A stretch of 64,000 nt of DNA. Source: Thalassotalea_B piscium_A (GTDB taxonomy: Bacteria; Pseudomonadota; Gammaproteobacteria; Enterobacterales; Alteromonadaceae). Each line of letters opens with the position of its first letter. Position 1 is the stretch's first letter. Location: NCBI GenBank assembly GCA_049347715.1, contig CP186339.1, positions 2,666,001 through 2,730,000 on the forward strand, given 5' to 3'. Below the pieces are notes generated by a model, which made no database searches, had not been told where the DNA came from, and saw only the letters and a list, made by a program, of their open reading frames with translations. Made by a program: the position numbers and the translations under genes. This document shows, in pieces, positions 9,587 to 19,900 of this stretch.

Positions 9587-10531
9587 CTAAGGAACTGTCA
9601 TTCCATTTCTCGCTTCTAACAAACGATACCAGTCTTCACGGCTATAATTTAGTTCAAGCGCGCTGGTTGCAGCTTTAATTCGTTCCGGTGTTGTAGAGCC
9701 TATAATAGGAAAGATCTGCGCCGGATGTTTAAGTAACCATGCCAGCATTATTTGCCATGTCGCACATTGATATTTTTCAGCTTGCTGTTCAAATTCAATT
9801 TTTATGCGCTGTTCATCATCAGTATTAAAAGTATTCCCCCAAGCAGGATAAGCAACCCCGCCTAACGGACACCAAGCTATTGGCGTTATATGATGTTGTT
9901 GGCATTGATCAAGGGTACCATCAAGCAAAGTATCAATATTATGGATATTAATTTCTACTTGATTCACTACCAACGGCATTGACATTACCGATCGTAATGC
10001 GTCAACTTGTGATGGTTTAAAATTACTCACACCGAAATATTTAACCTTACCTGACGCTTTTAATAGTGCAAAAGCATCTGCAACTTCATGGATATTCATT
10101 AGATAATCAGGACGATGTAATAAAAACATATCAAGTTGTTCAATACCTAAGCGTTGTAAGCAACCATCAACACTATCTAAAATATAACCTTCACTAAAGT
10201 CGTATCGCGTTGGCGCGTATTCGTTCTCCCCTGTTGGGCGAATGCCTGCTTTCGAGGTAATAATAATCTCATCACGTAAGCTAGGTGACTCTTTTAGAAC
10301 ATCACCAAATAAACGCTCACATTCATTGGCTCCGTAAATATCAGCATGATCAAAGTGATTATAACCGGCATCAATTGCCGCTCTAATCGCCGTTTTACCT
10401 TTTTCTCGATCGGCAGCCGAATTATCGCCAGTAATACGCATACAACCATAAATTAAACGACTTGATAACAAATCATTGTCAATTTTATTGTCATGGCTTT
10501 CATTTTTTTGAACTAAGAATTTGTTTTGCAT
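9587..10531 (-). CDS. Aldo/keto reductase, YdhF-like
   Basis: NADPH-dependent oxidoreductase of the aldo/keto reductase superfamily, 314 residues, cytoplasmic. Visible motifs are AIDAGYNHFDHADIYG (catalytic Asp and Tyr), the Lys in IITSKAGI, LLHRPDYL and FGVSNF, and the cofactor-site pattern FPIIGSTTPERI near the C terminus. The overall layout, including NQVEIN and WCPLGG, is like E. coli YdhF. The first 20 residues are hydrophilic and slightly long for the family. It is a separate gene between the binding protein (convergent, 13-base gap) and the TonB receptor (same strand, with a terminator between). The physiological substrate is unknown. Confidence 0.9.
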   Translation of the reverse strand: MQNKFLVQKNESHDNKIDNDLLSSRLIYGCMRITGDNSAADREKGKTAIRAAIDAGYNHFDHADIYGANECERLFGDVLKESPSLRDEIIITSKAGIRPTGENEYAPTRYDFSEGYILDSVDGCLQRLGIEQLDMFLLHRPDYLMNIHEVADAFALLKASGKVKYFGVSNFKPSQVDALRSVMSMPLVVNQVEINIHNIDTLLDGTLDQCQQHHITPIAWCPLGGVAYPAWGNTFNTDDEQRIKIEFEQQAEKYQCATWQIMLAWLLKHPAQIFPIIGSTTPERIKAATSALELNYSREDWYRLLEARNGMTVP

Positions 10532-10600
10532 AGTTAAATTTTCGTTGCTTATCTATAAAAGGAAGTAAGTATAAGTAAATCAATATGATGAAACTTTACG

Positions 10601-10634
10601 TTAAAGAAAAGTGCAATAGCTACCTATTGCACTT
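10601..10634 (-). terminator. Rho-independent terminator of the TonB receptor gene
   Basis: The inverted repeat AAGTGCAATAG / CTATTGCACTT (10609-10619 and 10624-10634) has a 4-base loop and is followed on the minus strand by TTTTCTTTAAC. It lies 39 bases past the receptor stop. Confidence 0.75.
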
Positions 10635-10672
10635 CATTTAAACACAGAGTGGGTTACTAATTAAATCCACTA

Positions 10673-13654
10673 TTACATTGAATAGTTAATACCAAAGTAA
10701 ATAGTACGACCAAAATATTGAATAGTCCCTGTACGCGAAGTATCACCAAAATATGAAATATTAGGTTCATCCGTTAAGTTATCTACCGACACTACTGCTT
10801 GTAAGTTCTCAGAGAAATTATATGACATTTGTGCTGAAATAATAGTTTCATCTTGGAAGTAAGCAGATTGTGCATCACCGATAGCAATTTGTTGGCTTAA
10901 ATAAGATGAACGATAACGACCACTTATACGCGCAGTGAAGGTTTCTTCCCAATCATAAAAAAGGGTTGCACTGTAAACACGTGGAGAAAGTCCATCAATA
11001 GGTGCAAAAGACCCTGCTTCTCCTGGTACTGTAGAAGGAACTTCAATTTCACTTTCCGTATATGAAAAGTTAACATTAGCACCTAAACCAGATAACAAGC
11101 CAGGTAGGAAGGTAAATGTTTGGGTATACCCAATTTCAACCCCTCGCATATAACCGGCATCACCATTGTTTTCAGCATGTGAATAATCACCGTTTTCCCA
11201 AATTAATAACTCATCATTTTCATCTGTTAATTTATCAACGGGTACACTTGGTAACGAGATCCCATTTGCCGAATAATCAAAGTTTCTATCAACAGTATCA
11301 CTGACCATGTTCTCGATATCTTTATTCCAAATAGCAAAAACAAAAGCACCATCGGTATCAACAAAGTAATGTTCAAAAGAAATATCAATTTGATTCGCAT
11401 AAAATGGACGAAGGAATGGACTCGTTGAACTATCTAAGTCAATGTAATTACGACCATCGCCATCTCTATTAACATTAAATGAAAAATTACCACTGTTTGC
11501 CATACTCGGCATATCTGGACGAGACATAACGCGGGCATAAGCAAAACGTAACTGATCATTATCAGTTAACTGAAAATTTAAATTAAACGAAGGTAAAAAG
11601 TCACTATAACTCTCTCCCACTTTTTCACGTCTAAAATCATTATTAGTAATGCCAGCATCGTCAACAATTGCATCACCTAATCCAGAACCTACATTAACTA
11701 AACCCGTGCTTGCTTGATCTGAATATACATAACGCACACCAACATTTCCTGTTAGAGGGAAATCAAAAACTTCAGTGTTTATATTTAGTTGAACATATGC
11801 AGCAAGCACTTCCTCTTCAACAATATTATTCTGCGTCATGGTCCAGTTATTTTCCCATGTACGAATTGGCGTTCGGTCAACATTAGGAATCCATGCATTT
11901 AAGATGGCGTCGTTATCAACTTTTAGGAAGCTAGGCATGCCAGATAGTTCACCACCAATAGTAGTGACAGTTGAATTTTCACTTGTGAGTGCAAACGGTG
12001 CAAATCGTTGTACTTCAATCGGGTTACCTTCATCGTCAACACCAGCATAAGTAATATATTGGCCATTACGCATATTGCCGTCAGTTGTACCATAAACAAA
12101 TCGACCACGACCTAGTTCATAATCACGTTTTGAAGCACGAGCACCAAATTCAACCGAATCAACATAATCACTATCGAGCTGATAATTAAAATCTACACGA
12201 ATAGCATCAGAAGAATTTGACTCTATATGTGGGTATGACTCAGCACTGGTTACCATCATATGTGCGGTATCAGTGAAGTCTTGATTAAACGATAAATCAG
12301 GATTACTTAGGCCATTTAGCTGATAACTAAAAATAATATTGTCATCAATCACCGGCGTTTCAGCACTAGAGTCTTCAAAGTATGCCATACGCATAACTTG
12401 ATCTTTATAGTTTTCATCACCTTCTGAGTGCGCTAGATCGACTGTCATTAGTAAACGATCGCTAATATCCCACTCTGTGGTAAACCCAAATGAAGATAAT
12501 TTACTAAGAGTTGTATTATCATCTGCTTGCGTTTGAATATTCACTTCACGTGATGAACCTTTAAAAGGAGGAGCTAAAACGGTACCGTAAGGGTCACGGT
12601 AGATAGTACCACCAATCAAAGCACCATTTGCCATTAAAGGATTATCTAACAGTAACTTAGAACCCGCAACGGCAACATTGTTTATGCCAGAAATACGTAG
12701 TCCACGATCCCATTTTTCAGAATCAAATTTTGAATGAAAGGCGTCAAATTGAAAACGTAATGTATCAGAAGGTTCATAGTTCAAGGCAAACACATAAGCA
12801 TCGCGATCATCTTCGCCACCACGTTCATTAATTTCAAAACCTGAAGAAACTAATATACTTTGTGGCGCACCATCATAGGCGAGTGATAAATCTTCTTCAT
12901 CAAATTGATAGTTTACAAAACGACTAGACACCGTTGGTTGAAACATGCCTGCATATCCAAGGGAAATACCTACAGTATCTTCTAAAAATTTAGCTTGATA
13001 AGATAAGGTTAAACGACGCCCTAAAGAGTCTGAATCTTCATTATCTGCTGCGGCTTCGTTATAATTACCCATCACTGACATACGGAATTTTTGCTGCTCT
13101 TCATTATCTAAAGCATTGGCCGTTTCAAGTGCAATAGTAGCCGCAATACCTCCTTCAATAAGCGAGGCTTTTTGTGATTTATACACTTGCGCTTGTTTAA
13201 TTAATTCTGAAGGATATTGGTCAAATTGAACTGAACGTCCACCGCCTGTTGAAACTTGTTCACGGCCATTAAGTGTTGATAAAACAAAACCGCCGGATAA
13301 ACCACGAACATTTAATTCGCTTGATTGACCATCAATACGTACTGAGGTTACACCGGGTAACCGCGTTAACGAATCGGCAATTGACACATCAGGTAAGCCA
13401 CCAATATCATCCGCGGAAATCGCATCAACAATAGTATCAGAAAAGCGTTTTGTGTTTAGTGACTTAATCACACTACCTTTAAAACCGGTGACTTCGATTA
13501 CTTCAACTTCTTTATTCGCTTTTTCTTTTTTAATAATATCTTCTTTAGAAGACTCTTGAGCATCTGCAGCGTTAACATAGCTTGGTATTGCTATTAAAGC
13601 CCCCCCGCCAATCATAAGCGCAATAGATAGTGCACTGAGATTAAAGTTTTTCAT
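10673..13654 (-). CDS. TonB-dependent outer-membrane receptor, probable maltodextrin/starch oligosaccharide importer
   Basis: Outer-membrane receptor of 993 residues for energised uptake of a large substrate. It has a Sec signal peptide (about residues 1-29, ending NAAD), a TonB-box-like stretch (EVIEVTGF near residue 53) and a plug domain with SIADSLTRLPGVTSVRIDG and the LNVRGLSGGFVLSTLNGREQ pattern typical of carbohydrate-type TonB receptors. A long barrel follows, ending in FGINYSM; the last residue is Met rather than the usual Phe. Two copies of the ATACGTAT operator lie about 200 bases upstream, and the divergent neighbour is a starch-binding lipoprotein. Maltodextrin as substrate is inferred from this context; the receptor class is clear from sequence. 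Confidence 0.93.
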   Translation of the reverse strand: MKNFNLSALSIALMIGGGALIAIPSYVNAADAQESSKEDIIKKEKANKEVEVIEVTGFKGSVIKSLNTKRFSDTIVDAISADDIGGLPDVSIADSLTRLPGVTSVRIDGQSSELNVRGLSGGFVLSTLNGREQVSTGGGRSVQFDQYPSELIKQAQVYKSQKASLIEGGIAATIALETANALDNEEQQKFRMSVMGNYNEAAADNEDSDSLGRRLTLSYQAKFLEDTVGISLGYAGMFQPTVSSRFVNYQFDEEDLSLAYDGAPQSILVSSGFEINERGGEDDRDAYVFALNYEPSDTLRFQFDAFHSKFDSEKWDRGLRISGINNVAVAGSKLLLDNPLMANGALIGGTIYRDPYGTVLAPPFKGSSREVNIQTQADDNTTLSKLSSFGFTTEWDISDRLLMTVDLAHSEGDENYKDQVMRMAYFEDSSAETPVIDDNIIFSYQLNGLSNPDLSFNQDFTDTAHMMVTSAESYPHIESNSSDAIRVDFNYQLDSDYVDSVEFGARASKRDYELGRGRFVYGTTDGNMRNGQYITYAGVDDEGNPIEVQRFAPFALTSENSTVTTIGGELSGMPSFLKVDNDAILNAWIPNVDRTPIRTWENNWTMTQNNIVEEEVLAAYVQLNINTEVFDFPLTGNVGVRYVYSDQASTGLVNVGSGLGDAIVDDAGITNNDFRREKVGESYSDFLPSFNLNFQLTDNDQLRFAYARVMSRPDMPSMANSGNFSFNVNRDGDGRNYIDLDSSTSPFLRPFYANQIDISFEHYFVDTDGAFVFAIWNKDIENMVSDTVDRNFDYSANGISLPSVPVDKLTDENDELLIWENGDYSHAENNGDAGYMRGVEIGYTQTFTFLPGLLSGLGANVNFSYTESEIEVPSTVPGEAGSFAPIDGLSPRVYSATLFYDWEETFTARISGRYRSSYLSQQIAIGDAQSAYFQDETIISAQMSYNFSENLQAVVSVDNLTDEPNISYFGDTSRTGTIQYFGRTIYFGINYSM

Positions 13655-13851
13655 GTGTATTCCTTAATAAATACCAGTAGTATTTATGATAAATATTATG
13701 CATTGTCGCAATGAGAATTTGCTTTCTTTTATTATCGGAATTTTTATTTATATGCACTATGACATTGTTTTAATTAGTTTTTATTTTTATTTGTTTAGGT
13801 CAGCAAATTCAGTGTAAGAACAAGTTAGTCAAAAAACAAGCAATTGTTAAA

Positions 13852-13865
13852 TGCATACGTATTCA
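13852..13865 (-). promoter_or_regulatory. ATACGTAT operator, receptor-proximal copy
   Basis: Minus-strand reading TGAATACGTATGCA. It is 197 bases upstream of the receptor start and could also serve the divergent lipoprotein gene. Its orientation matches the receptor. Confidence 0.8.
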
Positions 13866-13881
13866 TAACACTCCTTTGCCC

Positions 13882-13895
13882 TGCATACGTATTCA
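13882..13895 (-). promoter_or_regulatory. ATACGTAT operator, second copy
   Basis: Identical 14-mer to the copy at 13852, starting exactly 30 bp away. Thirty base pairs is close to three helical turns, so two regulator dimers would sit on the same face of the DNA. Confidence 0.8.
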
Positions 13896-14112
13896 TGCCC
13901 GTTCAAGCCCTTTCCAATATGTACATGCTAGTTTTCTTTGTGTAGCTTTACGAGGTTACTTAAAATTAAAAATCGGAATAATAGTAACACTGTGTAACAC
14001 TCTACTTAGGCAGCGAAGTAGTTTATTGAGCAAATGCGAAGGTAAACAAGGGTGATGCAAAAACTTATATGCACATAAACTAAAACCATATAGTTAATGG
14101 AGTTATAAACTC

Positions 14113-16719
14113 ATGAAATACAATTTAACGCCCTTTATGATTGGGGCTGTTATTACCATAAGTACTGTACTTACTGGTTGTGGCAGCGACCAAAAAAAAC
14201 CTGTAATTACTGATGTATTTGAAGATGTCGGTTTATGGTGCAAAAGTCCATCTATTGTACAAATAGCGAGCCCTGATTTTTATCCGCTCAGTGCAGAAGA
14301 TGAAGCAAGTTTAGCGGCTGGAAAAGCAGCAGCTAAAGCGGCAGCACAAGCCCAGCAAGGTGATAGCTTTGATGAGGCTGCCTGGGAAGCAAGCTTCAAA
14401 TATGAAAGTTTAGATCTTTATAGTATTTTAGGCCTTACTCTTGAAGAGAAAGAAAGACAAGCAATTGCCAAAGAAGAAGCAAGAGCATTCAAAGTAAGCC
14501 AAGGCCAAGACGTTATTTATGGTGAGGCTTTCGATGAATGGTTTGAAGCCTGGTTTGCCGCAATTCCTCCTGCAAATTATTTAGGAACATCACAACGTAT
14601 TACTCGTGCGGTTAATGCAACAACACCAGCAATGGATGGTGAAGAAATTTGTTATACCCCGCCATTATCTTGCCCTAACTATAAAACAATTGATGAAACA
14701 GGGACTTACGAATGTATTATTCCTGAAAGTAACCCTATCAAAGATGCACCAACTCCCGCTTACCTAGCTGGTGACGGTGAAGCAGTAGCTTATTATCGAC
14801 ATAAAGATCATGTTCCCGGTGCAGATAATAGCGCTTTATATGAAAATGTCGTGGTACACACTTGGAACAACGACGATTGTACCGCTTATGCTGAGGACAG
14901 TATTTCACCACAATGGGGACAAAGTCCCGCTGTAACTACGGGTATTGATGACAATTACGGTGTTTATTGGGTATTTAACTTAGTTGACGATCCAAGTACC
15001 TGTGCCAATATCATATTTAACGATACTGTGACGGGTAAAAAGATATCGGAAAATGATTTAACTATGCCAATTGCAGGATCTGGCGATATTGTTTTTCATA
15101 ACTTAGATAAAAATGCGTATGCTGACGATAACTTCCCTGTTAACGTATTAGATGGTTTATTTCTTATTAATCAACATCCTTTCTTTGGTGCTGAAGCGTC
15201 TTCAGGATTGAAGTCTTGTGGTTGGGGGATGACAGCTGATGAATCAGGTGAACAGTGTTTAGGTGAACCATTAGTTTGTCCAGATAACACCATTGCGGTT
15301 GGCGTTGGTACGGTTGATATAGCTTCAAAATGTGTTGCCTTATTTGAACCTGAAACGACTACCCTATTTATTAAAGGTGGTTTTAATGGCTGGAGTGCAA
15401 CTGATGATGCTAAATTTGAATACACTAACAATGGTCAATATCGCTTAAATTACTTATTCGATACCGATTGTGAAGTAGTAGCACCAACAGAAGAAAGTGA
15501 AGGTCAAGATTGTACCGTTACTCATCAATATAAAGTTGCTGATGAAGCTTGGTCAGAACCAGCAAGTTTTGGCAGTATCAAAGGCGGCGATCAATCTGCG
15601 GTTGGTTCAACAATACTAATGACTGTTGGCGAAGGTGTTGGTCAAAACATGTCAGTGACTATGGCTGAAGAAAAAATCTATCAATTTTTAGTTGATGCCT
15701 CAGATGCTACCGCTGTTACATTAACGATTAATGAAGTGCCTGTACAAGCGTTCCCTAGTGTGACTATCGGCAACGAAACAATCGACTTAGCCTATAGTAG
15801 CAATGGTCAATACGTAGTACGTAAAGCATTACTTGCCCAAGAATATAACATTACTATTGCAGATGAAGCAGCTGGCTTTGCTGTTGGCGCCATAGGTACT
15901 GATAATATCGTGACAGCTAGTACACCACTTGCCTTAGCCAATGATGGTGGTGCATTAACTTTTACTCCTGCTGCCGCTGCCGAGTATGATTTTGTTTTAG
16001 ACTTAGCAAATCCAGAAGCCCCAACACTTGAAATAAAGCCTGCGCTTCCTTTTGGAACCACAGCTGTTTTTATTCGTGGCTCTATCAATGGGTGGTCATC
16101 TCCAGCTGCTGATGAAGTAAAATGGAATGCAGATCAACGGAGTTACTCTGTGTTATATGGCTTAGAAGCCGGTGGCAATCATGCCTTTAAATTTGCGGAT
16201 GCCAATTGGAGTACCGTTAATCTAGGTTTCAATGATGTGACTATCTCAAGTGATTCAGATGCAATTGCAGTAACTGATGATGGTGGCAATATGCGAGTGG
16301 TTGTTGATGAATCAAGTACTTATAAATTTGAAGTTAATTTTGCCACAGCCATGCCTATGGTAAAAGTATCTAAAGCACCATTATATTTACGTGGCAGCAT
16401 TACTGATTGGGGTGCTTCTAGTGCTAACCAATTACAATTTATGCCGGTTGACGACGCAAACTCAGCTGAAACATCACGTACCTATTCAATGGAAGTAACC
16501 ATTAGTAATGCCGGCGAATTTAAAGTAGCTGATGAAGGCTGGGGTGGTACGCTAGGCTATAACTATGGTGTTGAAGTTGACGGTACTAAAGTTGAGCTAG
16601 GAGTGCCTTTAACTTTAGTTCCTTCAAATAACAATATTGGTATAGATTTACCTGCAGGTACTTATCTCTTTGCATTCGAAGATGGCGTAACTAAAACAAT
16701 AACCGTTACCGCTAAATAA
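14113..16719 (+). CDS. Multimodular starch-binding lipoprotein without catalytic domain
   Basis: Lipid-anchored protein of 868 residues (lipobox LTGC, Cys23) made of carbohydrate-binding-like modules and no glycosidase signature. Residues about 50-150 are Ala/Glu-rich and probably helical. Residues about 217-335 resemble the pullulanase-associated CBM41-like domain of the next gene: compare VHTWNNDDCTAY with LHLWNNSECDAY, and GIDDNYGVYW with GIDPNYGAYW. Three later modules start with a beta-strand plus GxxNGW-like pattern: FIKGGFNGW near 418, FIRGSINGW near 650 and YLRGSITDW near 757. This layout recalls SusE/SusF-type surface starch-binding proteins of Bacteroidetes, but homology to those is not shown. 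It is divergent from the TonB receptor, so the two may form a surface capture-and-uptake pair. Function is inferred. Confidence 0.75.
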   Translation: MKYNLTPFMIGAVITISTVLTGCGSDQKKPVITDVFEDVGLWCKSPSIVQIASPDFYPLSAEDEASLAAGKAAAKAAAQAQQGDSFDEAAWEASFKYESLDLYSILGLTLEEKERQAIAKEEARAFKVSQGQDVIYGEAFDEWFEAWFAAIPPANYLGTSQRITRAVNATTPAMDGEEICYTPPLSCPNYKTIDETGTYECIIPESNPIKDAPTPAYLAGDGEAVAYYRHKDHVPGADNSALYENVVVHTWNNDDCTAYAEDSISPQWGQSPAVTTGIDDNYGVYWVFNLVDDPSTCANIIFNDTVTGKKISENDLTMPIAGSGDIVFHNLDKNAYADDNFPVNVLDGLFLINQHPFFGAEASSGLKSCGWGMTADESGEQCLGEPLVCPDNTIAVGVGTVDIASKCVALFEPETTTLFIKGGFNGWSATDDAKFEYTNNGQYRLNYLFDTDCEVVAPTEESEGQDCTVTHQYKVADEAWSEPASFGSIKGGDQSAVGSTILMTVGEGVGQNMSVTMAEEKIYQFLVDASDATAVTLTINEVPVQAFPSVTIGNETIDLAYSSNGQYVVRKALLAQEYNITIADEAAGFAVGAIGTDNIVTASTPLALANDGGALTFTPAAAAEYDFVLDLANPEAPTLEIKPALPFGTTAVFIRGSINGWSSPAADEVKWNADQRSYSVLYGLEAGGNHAFKFADANWSTVNLGFNDVTISSDSDAIAVTDDGGNMRVVVDESSTYKFEVNFATAMPMVKVSKAPLYLRGSITDWGASSANQLQFMPVDDANSAETSRTYSMEVTISNAGEFKVADEGWGGTLGYNYGVEVDGTKVELGVPLTLVPSNNNIGIDLPAGTYLFAFEDGVTKTITVTAK

Positions 16720-16756
16720 GCGTTTGAAAATACTTTAAATTAATTAAGTTTAAAGC

Positions 16757-16790
16757 AAAGCCCTACTGATTTTCAGTAGGGCTTTTTTAT
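16757..16790 (+). terminator. Rho-independent terminator after the starch-binding lipoprotein
   Basis: AGCCCTACTGA (16759-16769), loop TTT, TCAGTAGGGCT (16773-16783), followed by a T-run. Confidence 0.92.
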
Positions 16791-16812
16791 TGATATGTCT
16801 ATCGTAAACTCC

Positions 16813-16838
16813 TGATGGGCTAAAGCCCAACCTACAAA
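16813..16838. repeat. Possible dispersed GGGCTTTAGCCC-type palindromic element
   Basis: The 14-base palindrome TGGGCTAAAGCCCA (16816-16829) sits in a short segment, CTGATGGGCTAAAGCCCAAC, followed by CTAC. The form resembles short dispersed repeats common in marine gammaproteobacteria. Only one copy is present here, so the call rests on recollection of the motif. Confidence 0.35.
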
Positions 16839-16890
16839 CATGTATTACTCGGTATTTATGCCAACACGAAACGGATAAAAATAACTCAGT

Positions 16891-16904
16891 TGAATACGTA
16901 TGTA
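16891..16904 (+). promoter_or_regulatory. ATACGTAT operator upstream of the large pullulanase
   Basis: TGAATACGTATGTA, 60 bases upstream of the ATG. A possible -35 box (TTGAAT, 16890-16895) overlaps it, which would suit repression by occlusion, but the promoter itself is not certain. Confidence 0.8.
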
Positions 16905-16964
16905 GTTACTATTCACTCAAGAAACAACCCGCTAGCATAAGGTATAACTAAAACGATAATAAAA

Positions 16965-19900
16965 ATGGATCTTGTTGTGAATATAACAAAAGTAAAAACA
17001 GCTCTCCTTTATTCTAGCCTTACATTAACAATGAGCTTCACCATAGTGGCATGCGGTGGTAGTTCAGACAGTAGTTCAACACCCACTCAACCTAAACCAA
17101 CGGAAAACAGTGCGCCAATCATCAGTCAATTTTCAGCCGATACTACAACAAGTTTAACGGTTAATTACTCATGGGCGGTTAGCGATAGTGATAACGATGC
17201 TTTATCTTGTGTTTTGTCTCCTGGTGGTAACATAGCTGATATCGCAATCAGTGATTGTAAAAACGTGACAAACGCACAAGTCACATATGAAGAAACAGGC
17301 GACTTCTCAGCACAATTAACGGTATCTGATACCCATAACGCCAGTGCTAATAACGCCCTAGATATCACGGTTACTGATCCCAATACATTACCTTCACCAG
17401 TCGTTAGCGCCGGTGATAATCAACTAGTCATCTTCTATAACCGCCCTGACAGTAATTACAATGACTGGATCTTACATTTATGGAATAACTCTGAATGTGA
17501 TGCATACCTAGACTATAGTTCTGACGGGGGGACAGACTGGTCCACAGGTAAAGCACATTCAGGAATTGATCCTAACTACGGTGCCTACTGGTTAATTGAT
17601 TTAAAAGACAATAATGCCACTTGTGCTAATTTCATCGTCCATAAAGGCGATGAAAAAGACATCGGCGGTCTAGATCATCAAGCAGATTTAACCGGTACAA
17701 GAATGTTTTGGACGCTAAGTAGTATCAGTGACTTATATAGTGAAGCCACGCTATATCCTGCAGGCGTCTTTATCGAAAATATCGCAGCACATTGGGTGTC
17801 ACCTACCAATCTACTTTGGACGACTAATAACTCAAGTAGTGTTGCTAAAGTAAGAATCTATTCCTCAGATCAAGATGAGCTTAATTATGATGGTGAAACA
17901 GGTATTACGGGGAATAATTATATCGAATTTTTGCCAAACACTAGCAATGTTCATCCCGCAGAAACATTAGCAATTCCTCGTTATCAGTCACTTGATGCTT
18001 ATTCAGTAAATGAAGTAGATGAGAATCACGTTAAAAACATGCTCAAAGGTAAACTGCTCGCAATTGCTTATGACAGCAATGATCAAGTGGTCGCTGCCAC
18101 TTACGTACAAACACCACAAGTATTAGATCAGCTTTATACTAAAACGAGTAATGACGCCGATGAAGCAAAACTCGGTTTAACTTATAATACGGATACTATT
18201 ACCAGTGCACTTTGGGCACCAACGGCAAAAAGCGTTAGTGTAAATATTTATAATGCAGATAAAGTGCTGCAATCGACCCAAGCATTAACATTTGATAATA
18301 ATACCGGTATTTGGAACACAACAATTTCCGCCAGCAACGACCGTTTATTTTATCGCTTTACAGTAACGGTTTATCATACGCAAAATCAAAAGTTTGAGAC
18401 CTTAGCAGTAACTGATCCTTATTCAGTCTCTCTTTCCACTAATGGTGAATACTCTCAGTTTATTAATTTGCAAGACCCAAGTTTAAAACCAGTTAATTGG
18501 GACACCCACAACATCCCCACAATAGAAAATGTAGAAGACGCTATCATTTACGAAGGTCATATTCGTGATTTTAGTATTCGCGATCAAAGTACCTCACCCG
18601 CTAATCGTGGAAAATATCTCGCATTTACCGAAACCAATGCGTTACCAGTCAAACATTTATCAACACTAGCTGCATCGGGTTTAACTCACTTTCAAATGTT
18701 ACCTGCCAATGATATTGCCAGTATCAATGAAGACCAAGCAACGCGTATAAATTTAGATAACACAGTAGATCAGTTATGTACGCTAGCACCAAGTACTTCA
18801 ATTTGTGGTGTTGAAAACGGCGGCGCTACTCTTCTGTCTGTCTATCAAAGTTATGACCCTAGCACCACAGCAGCTCAAGCGTTGGCACAAGAATTAAGAG
18901 GTTTAGACAGTTTTAACTGGGGTTATGATCCTAAACATTTTAATGTACCAGATGGCAGTTATTCTACTAATCCCGATGGCAGCGCTCGTATTCTCGAAAT
19001 GCGAAAAATGAACCAAGCTCTTCATACATTGGGCTTACGGGTAGCACTTGATGTTGTTTATAACCACACTAGCGCTTCTGGTTTATGGGATAACTCTGTA
19101 TTAGATAAAGTAGTACCGGGTTATTACCATCGCCGTAATCTAATTACCGGTAATGTTGAAGCAGAAACTTGTTGTCAAGATACGGCACCAGAGCATGCCA
19201 TGATGCAAAAATTAATGGTAGATTCATTAGTTCTTTGGGCTAAAGAATATAAAATTGATGCTTTCAGATTCGATATTATGGCAAACAATTCAGTGGACTC
19301 AATTACTGCGGCACGAGAAGCTGTTTTAGCGTTTGACCCTGATAATTATTTTTATGGCGAAGGCTGGACACGCCCTGATCGTGGTTATCAACAAGCACAG
19401 CAAAATAATATGGCAGGTACAGAAATAGGCACCTTTAATGACCGCCCACGTGACACGATTAGGAGTGCCACATTATTTGATAGTTCGGCTTCATTAAGTG
19501 ATCAAGATACGATAAGAGTTGGACTAGCAGGCACATTAGCTAATTATCAACTGCAAGATAAAAACGGTACCGTTAAATCAGGCAGTAATTTTTCACAATC
19601 CGCCTATGGACAAGATCCTGCAGACATTATCAACTATGTATCAAAACATGATAATCAAACCTTATGGGATCAATTACAGTATGGTTTTGCGAACGAGATG
19701 ACTCTTGAGCAAAGAGTAAGAGCTCATAACATTGCCGCTACACTACCACTACTTAGCCAAGGTATTCCGTTTTTTCAATTAGGTGGCGATTTCATTCGTT
19801 CAAAATCAATGGATCGCAATAGCTATGATAGCGGTGACTGGTTCAACTTTGTTGATTTTACTAAAACAACCAATAACTGGAATGTCGGTTTACCTTTAGC

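Larger units (their letters stand above)
13655..14112. other. Divergent regulatory region between the TonB receptor and starch-binding lipoprotein
   Basis: This 458-base gap holds the promoters of two divergent genes. Two identical 14-bp operators lie near the middle, exactly 30 bp apart. The remainder is AT-rich with no coding potential seen. A short leader with GGAG lies just before the plus-strand gene. Confidence 0.8.

Noticed and set aside
15171..16088. Minus-strand ORFs of 86 and 93 residues within the starch-binding lipoprotein gene
   Set aside because: They mirror a long, well-supported coding frame and show no signals of their own.
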